Source: CAXXOK01 sp963678055 | GTDB taxonomy: Bacteria; Bacillota; Clostridia; Christensenellales; Aristaeellaceae | NCBI GenBank assembly: GCA_963678055.1 | Contig: OY782679.1 | Span: 558,001-622,000 of the forward strand | Direction of reading: 5' to 3' | Length of the DNA: 64,000 nt | In this document: in pieces, positions 51,562 through 60,630 of the stretch | How positions within the stretch are numbered: position 1 is the stretch's first letter | How the letters are laid out: each line of letters opens with the position of its first letter | Translations under genes and position numbers: made by a program | The notes under the pieces: model-generated | Databases searched by the model: none | Seen by the model: only the letters and a program-made list of their open reading frames with translations | Told to the model about the DNA's origin: nothing

Positions 51562-52260
51562 GTGCGTAGATATTGGAGACCAATCGTGCTTTTATGGGTG
51601 CTGTGTGTATGCCTGTCTCCGGCAGCCGGGTTGGCAAAAGCTGGATTTAAATCCTATCGCTCTGGCGATCCCAATGTCAACAAGATCGCCATCACCGTGG
51701 ACGATTTATATGGACTGGATCATTTGGAAAGCATGCTGGATATCGCCAAGGAGTATGATATTCCCATCACGTTTTTTGCTCTGGGTATCATGATCAAACC
51801 GGAAAACGCGGCCCTGTGGCAGCGCATTGTGGATGAAGGACATGAGATCGGCAATCATACGTTTTCCCATCCGCTAATCACCAAAATTTCCAGCGATCAG
51901 CTGGAGCGCCAGTTGCAGCGCACGCAGGAGGCACTCGATGCCGTTTTGCGGGAGCCGTACACCATGCACCTGTTTCGCCCGCCGTTTGGCGCGTTCGATC
52001 ATAGTGGGCGTGGTAGTGTAGCGCACCTTGGCGCGCAGGGATATCCGTATGTCATTCTGTGGTCGGTCGATCTCGCTACGGTTGAGCGGAAGTTTAAGGC
52101 CGTTAAAAATGGCAGTATATTGTTGTTCCATACCAACAGCAAGGATGTGCGTGTGCTTAAGGAGCTGATTCCAAAAATTCTGGAGGCCGGGTTTGAACCG
52201 GTCACCGTGACGGAGCTTTTGCAACTGCCGCCTGTTGAAGAGAGTGTCTCCGGTGGCTAA
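51562..52260 (+). CDS. Secreted polysaccharide deacetylase (NodB domain)
   Basis: The GTG at 51562 is preceded by AGGAAGG. A signal peptide (RPIVLLWVLCVCLSPAAG) leads into a NodB domain. Motif 1 is ITVDDLYG (Asp47 and Asp48, usually FDDG), motif 2 is GNHTFSHP with both zinc His residues, motif 3 is RPPFGAF, and the last motif is ILLFHTNS. The replacement of the usual Phe-Asp-Asp-Gly by Val-Asp-Asp-Leu leaves the base and metal ligand in place, so activity is expected. Likely substrates are peptidoglycan or another N-acetylated glycan. Its end overlaps the next gene by eight bases, although the two products seem unrelated. Confidence 0.9.
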   Translation: MRRYWRPIVLLWVLCVCLSPAAGLAKAGFKSYRSGDPNVNKIAITVDDLYGLDHLESMLDIAKEYDIPITFFALGIMIKPENAALWQRIVDEGHEIGNHTFSHPLITKISSDQLERQLQRTQEALDAVLREPYTMHLFRPPFGAFDHSGRGSVAHLGAQGYPYVILWSVDLATVERKFKAVKNGSILLFHTNSKDVRVLKELIPKILEAGFEPVTVTELLQLPPVEESVSGG

Positions 52261-53677
52261 GCATACACTGACTTTGCGCATGCAGGACACAGTCCGGCGC
52301 ATTTCCTTTACCGGAACACCGCTGCTGATGCATGTATTGCAAGCCCACGGCGTGGCGTTTGCTCATCCCTGTGGCGGGCGGGGCAGTTGCCAAAAGTGCG
52401 CGGTAGAAGTGCAGGGCGCTGTATCCGCGCCCAGCGAGAGTGAGCGTGAAAGCGGGGTACGGCTATCCTGCCAACTGCAACTGCTGGGCGATTGCGAGGT
52501 TACGCTGCCGGCAACAGTCGGGGGCCTGACACAGGACAATAGCAAACCGCAGACAGGCGCAGTGCTGATGGCTGCGGACATCGGTACGACAACGCTGGAG
52601 ATAAAGCTGTTTGACGCGGCCACCAAAAAGCCGCTGCGGCATATAACCATGCTCAACCCACAGGCAGCATTTGCTGCGGATGTCATCGGGCGGGTCACGG
52701 CAGCCATGGAGGGCCAGGGCGATGCGATGCGCGCCCAGTTGCAATTGGCATTGCTGGGCGTGCTGAATGGCGGAATGACGGTAGAAGGTGCGGTGATCAC
52801 GGGCAACACCGTTATGCTTTCGATTTTAACGGGGCGCAGTGTGGCAGCCTTTGCCAAAGCGCCGTTTGTGCCGGAGGATCTGTTTGGCCAAACGGAGCAG
52901 GCGCTGGGATTGCAGGCGTATCTCCCACCCTGTACCGGCGCGTTTACAGGCGCGGACCTGACTTGCGCCATTTTGCAAAGCGGCATGACCGAGCAAGCAG
53001 ACACCGCGCTGCTCTGTGACATCGGCACTAATGGAGAGCTTGCCCTGTGGCACCATGGCAAGCTGCTGGTTACCTCCACAGCTGTGGGACCTGCGTTTGA
53101 AGGCGCAGGCATTTCCTGTGGCATGGGCGGTGTTGCCGGAGCGATCGACAAGGTTTGGGTGGCGCAAAACACGCTGGATGCGCGGGTGATTGGCGGTGGA
53201 ACTCCACTTGGTATCTGCGGTTCCGGTTTGATCGACGCCGTAGCGGCATTACTGCAACTGAGCTGGATTGACCGCCACGGTACCATGGAGGAGGACACGG
53301 TCCCCATTGCCGGGGGTATAACGTTGACCCGGCAGGATATCCGGCAGGTGCAGCTGGCTAAGGCGGCTGTGGCGGCGGGAATCGAAATGCTGCTGGATAC
53401 GGCGGGGGTGAGCGCCGCAGAGGTGCAAACACTGTATATTGCCGGTGGGTTTGGCAGCCATCTGAATCCGCGCAGCGCTGCGGCAATCGGGCTGTATCCG
53501 GCCGTGCTGGCACCAAAGGTGCAGGTGCTGGGGAATGCTGCGTTGGACGGTGCGGTCCAGCTGTTGGACGAAAAAAAGAAGCCTCTGGCAGAGGCCATAG
53601 CAAAGGCTGCACAGCCTGTGCCGCTAAGCGGCAATCCGCTGTTTGCTGAAAAGTATCTGTGCCATATGGAGTTTTAA
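52253..53677 (+). CDS. RACo-like corrinoid-activating ATPase with N-terminal 2Fe-2S ferredoxin domain
   Basis: GAAGAGAG at 52237-52244 suits the GTG at 52253; GTG and TTG codons further up are in frame. A plant-type 2Fe-2S domain opens the protein, with Cys40, Cys46, Cys49 and Cys73 in HPCGGRGSCQKC and RLSCQ. An ASKHA-type ATPase follows: MAADIGTTTLEIKLFD, ALLCDIGTNGELALW, AFEGAGISCGMGGVAGAI, IAGGFGSHLNPR. This is the domain order of RACo and RamA-like activators, which use ATP to reduce cobalt(II) in corrinoid methyltransferases. Known members carry their corrinoid or methyltransferase genes nearby; none is seen here. The link to the overlapping deacetylase gene is unexplained. Confidence 0.87.
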   Translation: MAKHTLTLRMQDTVRRISFTGTPLLMHVLQAHGVAFAHPCGGRGSCQKCAVEVQGAVSAPSESERESGVRLSCQLQLLGDCEVTLPATVGGLTQDNSKPQTGAVLMAADIGTTTLEIKLFDAATKKPLRHITMLNPQAAFAADVIGRVTAAMEGQGDAMRAQLQLALLGVLNGGMTVEGAVITGNTVMLSILTGRSVAAFAKAPFVPEDLFGQTEQALGLQAYLPPCTGAFTGADLTCAILQSGMTEQADTALLCDIGTNGELALWHHGKLLVTSTAVGPAFEGAGISCGMGGVAGAIDKVWVAQNTLDARVIGGGTPLGICGSGLIDAVAALLQLSWIDRHGTMEEDTVPIAGGITLTRQDIRQVQLAKAAVAAGIEMLLDTAGVSAAEVQTLYIAGGFGSHLNPRSAAAIGLYPAVLAPKVQVLGNAALDGAVQLLDEKKKPLAEAIAKAAQPVPLSGNPLFAEKYLCHMEF

Positions 53678-54618
53678 TCGGAATGCGAAAGCGATTCTTT
53701 CCGGTACATGTCCCACAGGGTTTGCAGGGCCAGGCGCGCGTCCGCGCTTGTCTGTGCGGCCGGTAGAATGTAGGCCTGCTGCACATGCCTGCGCCGCTTG
53801 TCAAAATACGAATCCAGCTCGCTGTACGCCTTAAACCCAAATGGCTGCAGTACCAGCGTTACGTCGTCGGTTGCGTTTGTATGCAGGGCATCGCCGAGTG
53901 CGCGTTTCCATTGTTTTTTGGTGGAGGTACCAGAGAGCGTATCTAAAAGCAGGGCTTCAAAATGCATGGGCGTGGGTGTGGCATGGTATGCTCCGTCAGT
54001 GGCAAGTACCAGCACGCCTTGCTTGGGAAGCGGAATATCCACCTCGCGCATATTGAACGGTTTATCAGCGCACAGGTAGTTGTTGATCGGGGCGTCCCTG
54101 TACAGGCTTTCAAACGCATCGCCAGCCGCGGTGCAATCGTCCGTGGATAGCTGGCGCAAACCCTGCCCAGTGAGCAGATACCCGCGCGTATTGCCCGCCC
54201 AATACAGCGTTGCATGGTCTTTATATTGCAAAAAGATTGCCGCAGTGCTGGGCAGTGTGCGCACCATACTGCCGGTTACGGCAGTCGGGGTGGTGGACAG
54301 GTACTGGGTATCAAAGTCCCGGGCAGCGTCTAAAAACAACGTATCCAGCGCTTGGGCGATATGGGGCACAGGCAGGGAAGCCGCCTGGGTTTCAAACCAG
54401 GTCTCCAGACTGGCGGCATACAAGCCGGACGCGATGTGCGCACCGGTGCGGTTTTCCAGCTGGGGATAGCGCCGTCCGCCCACACCGCCGCAGCCATCAA
54501 AGGCTGCCAGCAGCCGGACACCGGATTGCCGCAGGCATATTGCGCGGTCCTCGTTTGGCGCTTGTCCTGCCGGAAACGAGAGCTTCAGCGCGGGAAGAGC
54601 TGCCTTCTTGCTTGCCAT
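53674..54618 (-). CDS. PP2C-like Ser/Thr protein phosphatase family protein
   Basis: I start at the ATG at 54618 (MASKKAALPA). The 314-residue protein has the PP2C pattern: an Asn-Glu-Asp near the start (GQAPNEDRAICLR), the metal Asp with Gly-Gly (LLAAFDGCGGVGGRRYP), then VLVLATDGAYH and NATDDVTLVLQPFG. These are the motif 1, 2, 8 and 11 metal-binding Asp residues, so it should be active. There is no membrane segment and no kinase gene is adjacent. Its stop codon overlaps that of the convergent RACo-like gene within a shared TTAA. Confidence 0.85.
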   Translation of the reverse strand: MASKKAALPALKLSFPAGQAPNEDRAICLRQSGVRLLAAFDGCGGVGGRRYPQLENRTGAHIASGLYAASLETWFETQAASLPVPHIAQALDTLFLDAARDFDTQYLSTTPTAVTGSMVRTLPSTAAIFLQYKDHATLYWAGNTRGYLLTGQGLRQLSTDDCTAAGDAFESLYRDAPINNYLCADKPFNMREVDIPLPKQGVLVLATDGAYHATPTPMHFEALLLDTLSGTSTKKQWKRALGDALHTNATDDVTLVLQPFGFKAYSELDSYFDKRRRHVQQAYILPAAQTSADARLALQTLWDMYRKESLSHSD

Positions 54619-54698
54619 ATCATTCGCCTTTCGGGGATTTCTGCGTCTATCATACAAAAACATTTACATAGACGCAAGCTGAAATCCTGTCTTCGGGC

Positions 54699-54727
54699 TT
54701 GCCAGCAATCGTTTTCTGATGTATATA
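54699..54727 (+). promoter_or_regulatory. Promoter of the GH2 gene
   Basis: TTGCCA (54699-54704) and TATATA (54722-54727) are 17 bases apart, about 40 bases before the start codon. Confidence 0.6.
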
Positions 54728-54766
54728 TGAAACAAAGCCAAATCAATCGATGTGGAGGATACGCAG

Positions 54767-57166
54767 TTGAAGCCATATTTGGATACACAGGATTGCCGCC
54801 GAGAAGCGTTTTTCGGCTTTGACTGGCAATTTGCGTTGACGGACGCGCTTGCACATCCTGCGGCAGATACTGCCTGGCGGCCTGTGCAGCTGCCCCACGA
54901 CTGGTCGGTGGAGTATCCTGTGAATGAAGCGTACGACAGCTGCGGCTCCGGCGGGTATGCCCGCACGGGGATCGGCTGGTATCAAAAACGCTTCCGTGTG
55001 CAAAAACGCGTCGGGGAGCAGATCAGTCTGTACTTTGAAGGCGCATACATGAACTGCGACCTTTGGCTTAACGGCACGCATATTGGTAAGCATGTGTACG
55101 GCTATACCTCTTTTGAGGTAGACCTGACCGCGTATCTGCTGGACGACGAAAATGTGCTGCTGGTTCGCGTAGATAATTCCCGCCAGCCAAACTCCCGCTG
55201 GTATACGGGCAGCGGCATGACCCGTGGCGTGTACCTGCGCGCTGCGCAGCCCCTGCGGGTGGCGAGCTGGGGCTTATTTGTGTATACGCCGGTGATCACC
55301 GCAGAAATGGCGGAAGTCTGTGTAGACCTGCATGTGCTGGGCGGCGGCGCACAAGATGCGCGTGTAGAAACAACGATCTTCGACCCGCAGGGCAAGCGTG
55401 TAGCCCAGCGGCAGACGGATATTCCGCTTGAGGAAGATGCCGTTTTATCGCTGGAACTGGTAGCGCTCAATCCGCAGATGTGGGATATAGACCATCCGGT
55501 GCTGTATACCGCCAGAGCGGAGCTGTTTATCGGCGATACGCGTATGGACAGCGTGGAAAAGCGCTTTGGCATCCGCCAGATTGCCTATCACGCAGACGAT
55601 GGATTTTTACTAAACGGCCGCAAGCTGATTTTGCAGGGAGTTTGCCTGCACCACGATGGCGGCTGTGTGGGCGCAGCGATACCACCGGAGATTTGGAAGC
55701 GGAGATTGCAAAAATGCAAGGCGATGGGTGCCAATGCTGTGCGCTGTGCACACAACCCGCCGGACCCGGCCCTGCTGGATCTGACGGACGAGCTGGGTTT
55801 GCTGGTGATGGACGAGGCCTTTGATGAATGGCAAGCCATGAAATGGAAAGAGCTTGGCGCTAACACCCACGACAGCAAGGGCTACTCCGAGCACTTTGAC
55901 GATTGCTGGCGCGAGGATATGGAAGCCATGGTTCTGCGCGATCGCAATCATCCGTCTGTGATCCTTTGGTCGATCGGTAACGAAGTCGGCGAGCAGATCA
56001 TGGAAAATGGACATCTGGTGGCCAGGCAGCTGCAGGATTTGTGTCATCTACTGGACCCAACCCGCCCCGTTACGGCGGCGTGCGATCAAGTGAAGGCGGA
56101 ACCGGTTCCTGCCAAAGAAACGTTTTTGGAAGAACTGGATATCGTCGGTGTCAACTATACCGACCGCTGGCGCGAACGTACCGAAACCTTCTTTGATGAA
56201 GAAAAGCGGGAGCACCCGGACTGGCTTTTGCTGGGCACGGAGGATATATCCGTTAGCGGCAAGCGCGGCGACTACCGCATGCACCCGGAGGAAAGCGTTT
56301 GGGGGCCGACACCGTACTATGCCAAGATGCTCAAGGCCGAAAAACTGTGGAAGTACCTGCGCGTGCATCCGTTTATGATCGGCAGTTTCATGTGGACAGG
56401 CATCGACCATTTGGGCGAGTGTTTCTGGCCGGATAAAAGTGCATCCCCCGGCGTGATGGATACCTGCGGCTTTCCAAAGGATGGGTACTATTTCTACCAG
56501 TCCCTTTGGCGCAAGGATGAACCGATACTCTACCTTTGCCCGCACCTGAACCTGGACCTGCCGCACGGCAGCATATATCCTGTAATCGGCTATACCAACT
56601 GTGCTTCGGTGGAGCTGTTTTTGGGCGAGCAAAGCTATGGGGTTAAGGCCTACGAATTTCCCATGCAGGGGATGACGCAGCAATGGGCGCATTTTGATCG
56701 GCCCTTTGCGCCGGTTACGACCAGCGATTTGCACCTGAGCTGGGATGTGCCCTATACGGGGGAACCTCTTGTGGCGGTCGGGCGCGATTTGCAGGGCAAA
56801 GAGCTCATCCGGCAAACCATCACTCGGGCTGGCAAGCCTGCCGCGCTGACACTGTCGCTGGACAGCGATACTCTACCCGCCGATGGACGCGCCGTGTGCC
56901 AGTTTGAGGTCGCCTTACAGGATGCAAACGGTGTCGTGGTGCCCGATTGCGATTTGGACATACACGTGGCTGTTCAAAACGGCGAACTACTGGGGATGGA
57001 TAACGGCAATCCTGCCGACCACACCCTTGCAAAAAGCCTGGTGCGCAGTACGTTCCATGGGTTGATGTATGGTGTGATTCGTGCCCCGCGTATGCCGGGC
57101 GAACTCACCCTAACGCTGCAAGCCGACGGCCTGCCGCCTGTCACCAAAAGTGTAATAGTAGGATAG
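54767..57166 (+). CDS. Glycoside hydrolase family 2 enzyme (beta-galactosidase/beta-glucuronidase type)
   Basis: The TTG at 54767 has GGAGG eight bases upstream and is preferred over the GTG at 54752, which lies on that site. The 799-residue protein has the GH2 order. A sugar-binding jelly roll comes first (LPHDWSVEYPVNEAYDSCGS, YFEGAYMNCDLWLNGTHIGK), then an Ig-like domain, then the TIM barrel (GRKLILQGVCLHHDGG, GANAVRCAHNPPDPALLDL). The acid/base Glu is in ILWSIGNEVGEQ. The nucleophile region is near LLLGTEDISVSG, and GSFMWTGIDHLGE follows. A C-terminal Ig-like tail completes it. There is no signal peptide, so it is cytosolic. The exact beta-glycoside is not readable. Confidence 0.93.
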   Translation: MKPYLDTQDCRREAFFGFDWQFALTDALAHPAADTAWRPVQLPHDWSVEYPVNEAYDSCGSGGYARTGIGWYQKRFRVQKRVGEQISLYFEGAYMNCDLWLNGTHIGKHVYGYTSFEVDLTAYLLDDENVLLVRVDNSRQPNSRWYTGSGMTRGVYLRAAQPLRVASWGLFVYTPVITAEMAEVCVDLHVLGGGAQDARVETTIFDPQGKRVAQRQTDIPLEEDAVLSLELVALNPQMWDIDHPVLYTARAELFIGDTRMDSVEKRFGIRQIAYHADDGFLLNGRKLILQGVCLHHDGGCVGAAIPPEIWKRRLQKCKAMGANAVRCAHNPPDPALLDLTDELGLLVMDEAFDEWQAMKWKELGANTHDSKGYSEHFDDCWREDMEAMVLRDRNHPSVILWSIGNEVGEQIMENGHLVARQLQDLCHLLDPTRPVTAACDQVKAEPVPAKETFLEELDIVGVNYTDRWRERTETFFDEEKREHPDWLLLGTEDISVSGKRGDYRMHPEESVWGPTPYYAKMLKAEKLWKYLRVHPFMIGSFMWTGIDHLGECFWPDKSASPGVMDTCGFPKDGYYFYQSLWRKDEPILYLCPHLNLDLPHGSIYPVIGYTNCASVELFLGEQSYGVKAYEFPMQGMTQQWAHFDRPFAPVTTSDLHLSWDVPYTGEPLVAVGRDLQGKELIRQTITRAGKPAALTLSLDSDTLPADGRAVCQFEVALQDANGVVVPDCDLDIHVAVQNGELLGMDNGNPADHTLAKSLVRSTFHGLMYGVIRAPRMPGELTLTLQADGLPPVTKSVIVG

Positions 57167-57182
57167 AAAGCGAGACACGGGT

Positions 57183-57944
57183 TTGAAAATATCAGCTTCC
57201 ATCGTAACCTACAACAGCATCCATGATATTCGCGGCGTATTGAGCAGCTTGCAGCAAAGCGACTGCTATGACCGCTGCACAGTTACCGTGGTGGATAACG
57301 GCTCTACGGATGGAACCGTGGCGCTGGTGGAAAACGACTATCCCGGCGTATCGGTCATACGCTCAGGCAATGTGGGCTACGGCGCGGGAAACAATCAAGC
57401 GCTCGAGACAGCGGACTCGGACTATCACTTTGTACTAAACCCGGATGTGCTATTTGGGCCGACGCTGCTTTCCGATGTTATCGCCTATATGGAACAGAAT
57501 CCATCCTGTGTGCTCTGCACCCCGGATGCATACGACGCGGAAGGAAACCGCATTCCCTCACCCAAGAAAGCGCCGCGACTGCGCTACATTCTGGCCCGGT
57601 TTCTGCCTTTTAAGCTTACGCTTTTGCAAACCTGGCGCGATGAGTTTACCGATTATCACAACCAAAGCACGGACCCCTACCCGATTCAGCTGTGTCCCGG
57701 ATTTTTCATGGCGATGCGCACCGAGACGGCGCAGTCTGTCGGTGGGTTTGATGAGCGCTTTTTCCTGTACTATGAGGACACGGATTTGTCCCGCCGCATG
57801 GGACAGCTGGGGGACATCATGTGCCTGCCGCAGCTACGTGTTGTGCACAATGAAAAACGGGCGGCCTATCACTCCCGGCGTGCCCGCCGGCAAATGATAC
57901 GGTCCCTGATTCGCTACTTTCGCAAATGGGGCTGGAAACTGTAA
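57183..57944 (+). CDS. Family 2 glycosyltransferase (rhamnosyltransferase-like)
   Basis: The start is a TTG at 57183, 16 bases after the GH2 stop; the ribosome site is weak. The 253-residue protein has the GT-A fold marks: ISASIVTYNS, VTVVDNGSTDGTV, SGNVGYGAGNNQAL, the NPDV metal motif, LCPGFFMAMRTE and GFDERFFLYYEDTDLSRR. The CPGFFMAMR and ED-DLSRR blocks are typical of WbbL/RfbN-like rhamnosyltransferases. There are no membrane helices. It probably adds a sugar to a wall polysaccharide. It stands close to genes for a rhamnosidase-type enzyme, a deacetylase and a VanW protein, which suggests an envelope glycan theme. Confidence 0.92.
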   Translation: MKISASIVTYNSIHDIRGVLSSLQQSDCYDRCTVTVVDNGSTDGTVALVENDYPGVSVIRSGNVGYGAGNNQALETADSDYHFVLNPDVLFGPTLLSDVIAYMEQNPSCVLCTPDAYDAEGNRIPSPKKAPRLRYILARFLPFKLTLLQTWRDEFTDYHNQSTDPYPIQLCPGFFMAMRTETAQSVGGFDERFFLYYEDTDLSRRMGQLGDIMCLPQLRVVHNEKRAAYHSRRARRQMIRSLIRYFRKWGWKL

Positions 57945-57966
57945 TGGACAGACGGATGAGGAACGT

Positions 57967-59013
57967 ATGCGGCACGACATAATCGGAAACCCAAAGACAT
58001 GGCTAAAATGGTTTTGCCTGATTCTACTGGTTGTATTGGTACCGGGAAGTGCCATGGGAATCACGTGGCCCGTCAATTTAGAACAAGCGGATGTGCAGTT
58101 GGCTGAGCTCAAAGAGGCGCAACCCCAGTATGAGGCGCAGGCTGCGCTGGAATTTCATATTCGCAATCTACCAATTGACACCGCCTATTGGCTGTATGAG
58201 GTTCCACTAGGGAAGAAGGTCGATATCCTTCTGTACAGCGATGACTGGTGCGTGGTGCGATATCGCAATCGAATCGGCTATGCCAAAACGTACTGGCTGC
58301 ACCATTTCCGTTCGCTTGATCCGTACCGATATGCGGTTCCGGGCCTGGAGACGCAAGCCGGCATCGCTACCGTTGTGCAGCCGGTCAGCGCAGCGGTTGA
58401 CGAGTATAGCGGCAATACATTTGCGGTGGGGGATATCATCGCCTTGCGGACCTATGATGGCGATGAAGCGGAAATCAACATGATGCGCTCAACGGCGACT
58501 TTGCCCGCAGATCGCCTGGACATTCAGCCGTTTACCGACTGGCAGGAGGCGCGGTCCGGTGACTGCCTTGCCGCCTATACCACCTATTTCAACGAAACGG
58601 TCGGCGGGAAGCTAAGCGAAGGCCGCCGCTATAATATCGAGCTTGCGGTGCAGCGCGTGCACGGGGCAACGCTTGCGCCCGGTGCAATGTTTTCCTATAA
58701 CGCGCTGTGCGCGCCGTATACTAAGTACAACGGTTATCACCTAGCGCCTAACATCAGTAAAAGCGGCGAGGGGTATGGCGGTGGTGTATGTCAGTTGACC
58801 ACAACTTTGTACAACGCCATACTGCACCTGCCCCTGCAGGTGGAACAGTGGCGCGTGCACCGCGTCAATGGCGTTGATTATATTCAAAAAGGGTTTGATG
58901 CCGCGGTTGGCAGCTTCGATTTTTCCTTTACTAATACGCTTTCCTATCCCATCACCATCAGTGCACTATCGCAAAACGGTGCACTGACCGTTCTCATTTC
59001 ACGGGCGGAGTAG
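57967..59013 (+). CDS. VanW-family secreted protein with N-terminal SH3-like region
   Basis: GACGGATGAGGAAC precedes the ATG. A signal or anchor segment (WFCLILLVVLVPGSAMG) is followed by a region like a bacterial SH3 domain (VDILLYSDDWCVVRYRNRIG, YAKTYWLHHF). The VanW domain then runs from about 195 to the end: YTTYFNETVGGKLSEGRRYN, TLAPGAMFSYNALCAPYTKY and the family hallmark GYGGGVCQLTTTLYNAIL. VanW proteins accompany some vancomycin clusters and are common in Clostridia, but their biochemical role is unknown. No van genes are nearby, so resistance is not implied. Confidence 0.92.
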   Translation: MRHDIIGNPKTWLKWFCLILLVVLVPGSAMGITWPVNLEQADVQLAELKEAQPQYEAQAALEFHIRNLPIDTAYWLYEVPLGKKVDILLYSDDWCVVRYRNRIGYAKTYWLHHFRSLDPYRYAVPGLETQAGIATVVQPVSAAVDEYSGNTFAVGDIIALRTYDGDEAEINMMRSTATLPADRLDIQPFTDWQEARSGDCLAAYTTYFNETVGGKLSEGRRYNIELAVQRVHGATLAPGAMFSYNALCAPYTKYNGYHLAPNISKSGEGYGGGVCQLTTTLYNAILHLPLQVEQWRVHRVNGVDYIQKGFDAAVGSFDFSFTNTLSYPITISALSQNGALTVLISRAE

Positions 59014-59134
59014 CAAAACAATGAACCTGTTGCCCAGACTGTGGCGGAGGAAATGATGAACAGAAACCTATGGTAATGGGCTGTCAAAACTTGACTTTCA
59101 TATACCGCTATCCTACAATAGGTTGCGGTCCCAT

Positions 59135-59211
59135 GCGCCTATAGCTCAGCTGGATAGAGCGTCCGCCTCCTAAGCGGAAGGCCCCGCGTTCGAATCGCGG
59201 TAGGCGTGCCA
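59135..59211 (+). tRNA. tRNA-Arg(CCU)
   Basis: A full cloverleaf can be drawn: acceptor GCGCCTA with TAGGCGT, D arm GCTC...GAGC, anticodon stem TCCGC/GCGGA with loop CTCCTAA (anticodon CCT), T arm CCGCG-TTCGAAT-CGCGG and an encoded CCA. The length is 77 bases. The AT-richer accessory genes begin right after it; this tRNA is a common integration site in bacteria. Confidence 0.96.
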
Positions 59212-59216
59212 ATGCA

Positions 59217-59256
59217 AAAGCCGGAAACCGTTATCATGTAGCGGTTTCCGGCTTTT
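59217..59256 (+). terminator. Terminator of tRNA-Arg(CCU)
   Basis: AAAAGCCGGAAACCG and CGGTTTCCGGCTTTT pair over 15 bases around TTATCATGTAG, with T residues following. Confidence 0.92.
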
Positions 59257-59434
59257 TCGTGTTTTCTTGTCTTCAAATCTGCTAATAAACGCAAGAATGA
59301 TTAGCAAACTGAACGAACAGGGAAAGTTTCCGCGCCCAAGCAATCCGAATACGCAGCTGCGCGGTAACTATGCAACCAATTGGAATCATACGCTAAGCGA
59401 ACCAATACTTTCCCTCAGTATGCTTGAAGAGCCG

Positions 59435-60571
59435 TTACTGCCAGTATTTGATCGTTGGAATGTAAAATGCTTGAATATCCGCATAGTGCAGTTCCGCCTC
59501 GAAGTGGTCGCTCCCGGTTGCATGGACAGACGGCATGCTTAGCACGATGCCATCAGGCTTCAGATAGCATGAGATAACGCCGCACATATCAAACGCACTC
59601 ACCGTTTGATATTCATCCGTCTGTAATGCCAGCATTTCTGCAAAGCGCTCAGCGCTGTAGGATGTAACAGGATTCTCAGGGAAATAAGCGTTTGCAAAAA
59701 ATATCGATTGAAACGACGTGTTCGTTACATACAAATCTGCAAGTGTAATCTCTTGCTCTGTCGATACATCGAAGTTCAATGTGTATAGATCCGTGAAAGG
59801 ATGAATTGAACCCTCAACATCGCTCATCCCCCAAAACACCATGCTTACCATTTTACTGTTTTGCAGCGTGACGGCACATTGATAGTCGAGTGTTACATCG
59901 GCGGTGTTTCCAATAAAGGAGCGTACTTTCGCGTCAATAGCCGCGTTTAGCGCGCCAGATCCAGTACCGGTGAACAGAGGATATTGAATCGTACTATCCT
60001 CGTTTGGGAAATGACTTTGCATTTGATATGTCATCGTATCTGGCAATTGGGTAATTGTGCCTGCGTTTTCCAGACGCAGAGTATCGGCATACACATAGCC
60101 GAATTGTCCGTCGGCTTGTACCTGCACATAGTACCAATGCTGCGCTGTTTCTCCAAGTACGGTAACGGCAGTTTGGTTTGCAAGCTTTGATGTTGCCGCG
60201 GCAAGTGACGACGGTTCCTCCCGCAAGGCAGTCCATCCGTCTGTGGATGTAATGCTGCCGAACGGCTGCTTGCTTTGTATGCCTTTGCTGGTTGGCGCAA
60301 GAAATTCTGATTTCATATAACCGGTTTGCCTGCCAATGGTAATGATCGTCCACTCCGCATCAAGTTCGGACTCGCATTGTACGGTCGTGCCGGTAAAATA
60401 AAGTCCCAGTGAGTTTGAAATTAACGAAGAAAACTCACGCATATGGACACGATCCGCGCTTTTACCATTGATCACGGCAGTACCAAAGTCAGCAGCGCAG
60501 GCAGCCGTTGTAAAGAGCACAAGAACAAGCAGGCTTACAAGCACAAGGATCAACGTTCTTTTCATATGCAT
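59435..60571 (-). CDS. Secreted protein with SH3-like repeats and DUF3298-like C-terminus
   Basis: The ATG at 60571 has AAGGAA six to seven bases upstream; a further ATG follows two codons on. A signal peptide (TLILVLVSLLVLVLFTTAAC, then ADF) leads to two SH3-like segments (ADRVHMREFSSLISNSLGLY to GRQTGYMKSEFL; GWTALREEPSSLAAATSKLA to FGYVYADTLRLE). The last 190 residues resemble the DUF4163/DUF3298 pair of RsiV and PdaC: QYPLFTGTGSGALNAAIDAK, HPFTDLYTLNFDVSTEQEIT, LADLYVTNTSFQSIF. In RsiV that domain senses lysozyme; here a wall-sensing or binding role is only inferred. The RsiV-like domain is outside, with no membrane anchor other than the signal peptide. Confidence 0.8.
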   Translation of the reverse strand: MHMKRTLILVLVSLLVLVLFTTAACAADFGTAVINGKSADRVHMREFSSLISNSLGLYFTGTTVQCESELDAEWTIITIGRQTGYMKSEFLAPTSKGIQSKQPFGSITSTDGWTALREEPSSLAAATSKLANQTAVTVLGETAQHWYYVQVQADGQFGYVYADTLRLENAGTITQLPDTMTYQMQSHFPNEDSTIQYPLFTGTGSGALNAAIDAKVRSFIGNTADVTLDYQCAVTLQNSKMVSMVFWGMSDVEGSIHPFTDLYTLNFDVSTEQEITLADLYVTNTSFQSIFFANAYFPENPVTSYSAERFAEMLALQTDEYQTVSAFDMCGVISCYLKPDGIVLSMPSVHATGSDHFEAELHYADIQAFYIPTIKYWQ

Positions 60572-60630
60572 CGATATTCCTTTTCTTTTCAATGGTTTTT
60601 TTCAACTTTTCCTTGGTGGATCGGCACTCG

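Noticed and set aside
52363..53634. A 423-codon minus-strand frame
   Set aside because: It is the mirror of the GC-rich RACo-like gene and is low-complexity (Ala, Ser, Pro); the sense frame has clear iron-sulphur and ATPase motifs.
57967..59013. VanW as evidence of a vancomycin-resistance cluster
   Set aside because: No vanA/B, vanH, vanX or vanRS homologue is in the window; stand-alone VanW proteins are common in Clostridia.
59267..59542. A 91-codon plus-strand frame behind tRNA-Arg
   Set aside because: It overlaps the 3' end of the minus-strand SH3/DUF3298 gene and shows no integrase or other known motif.
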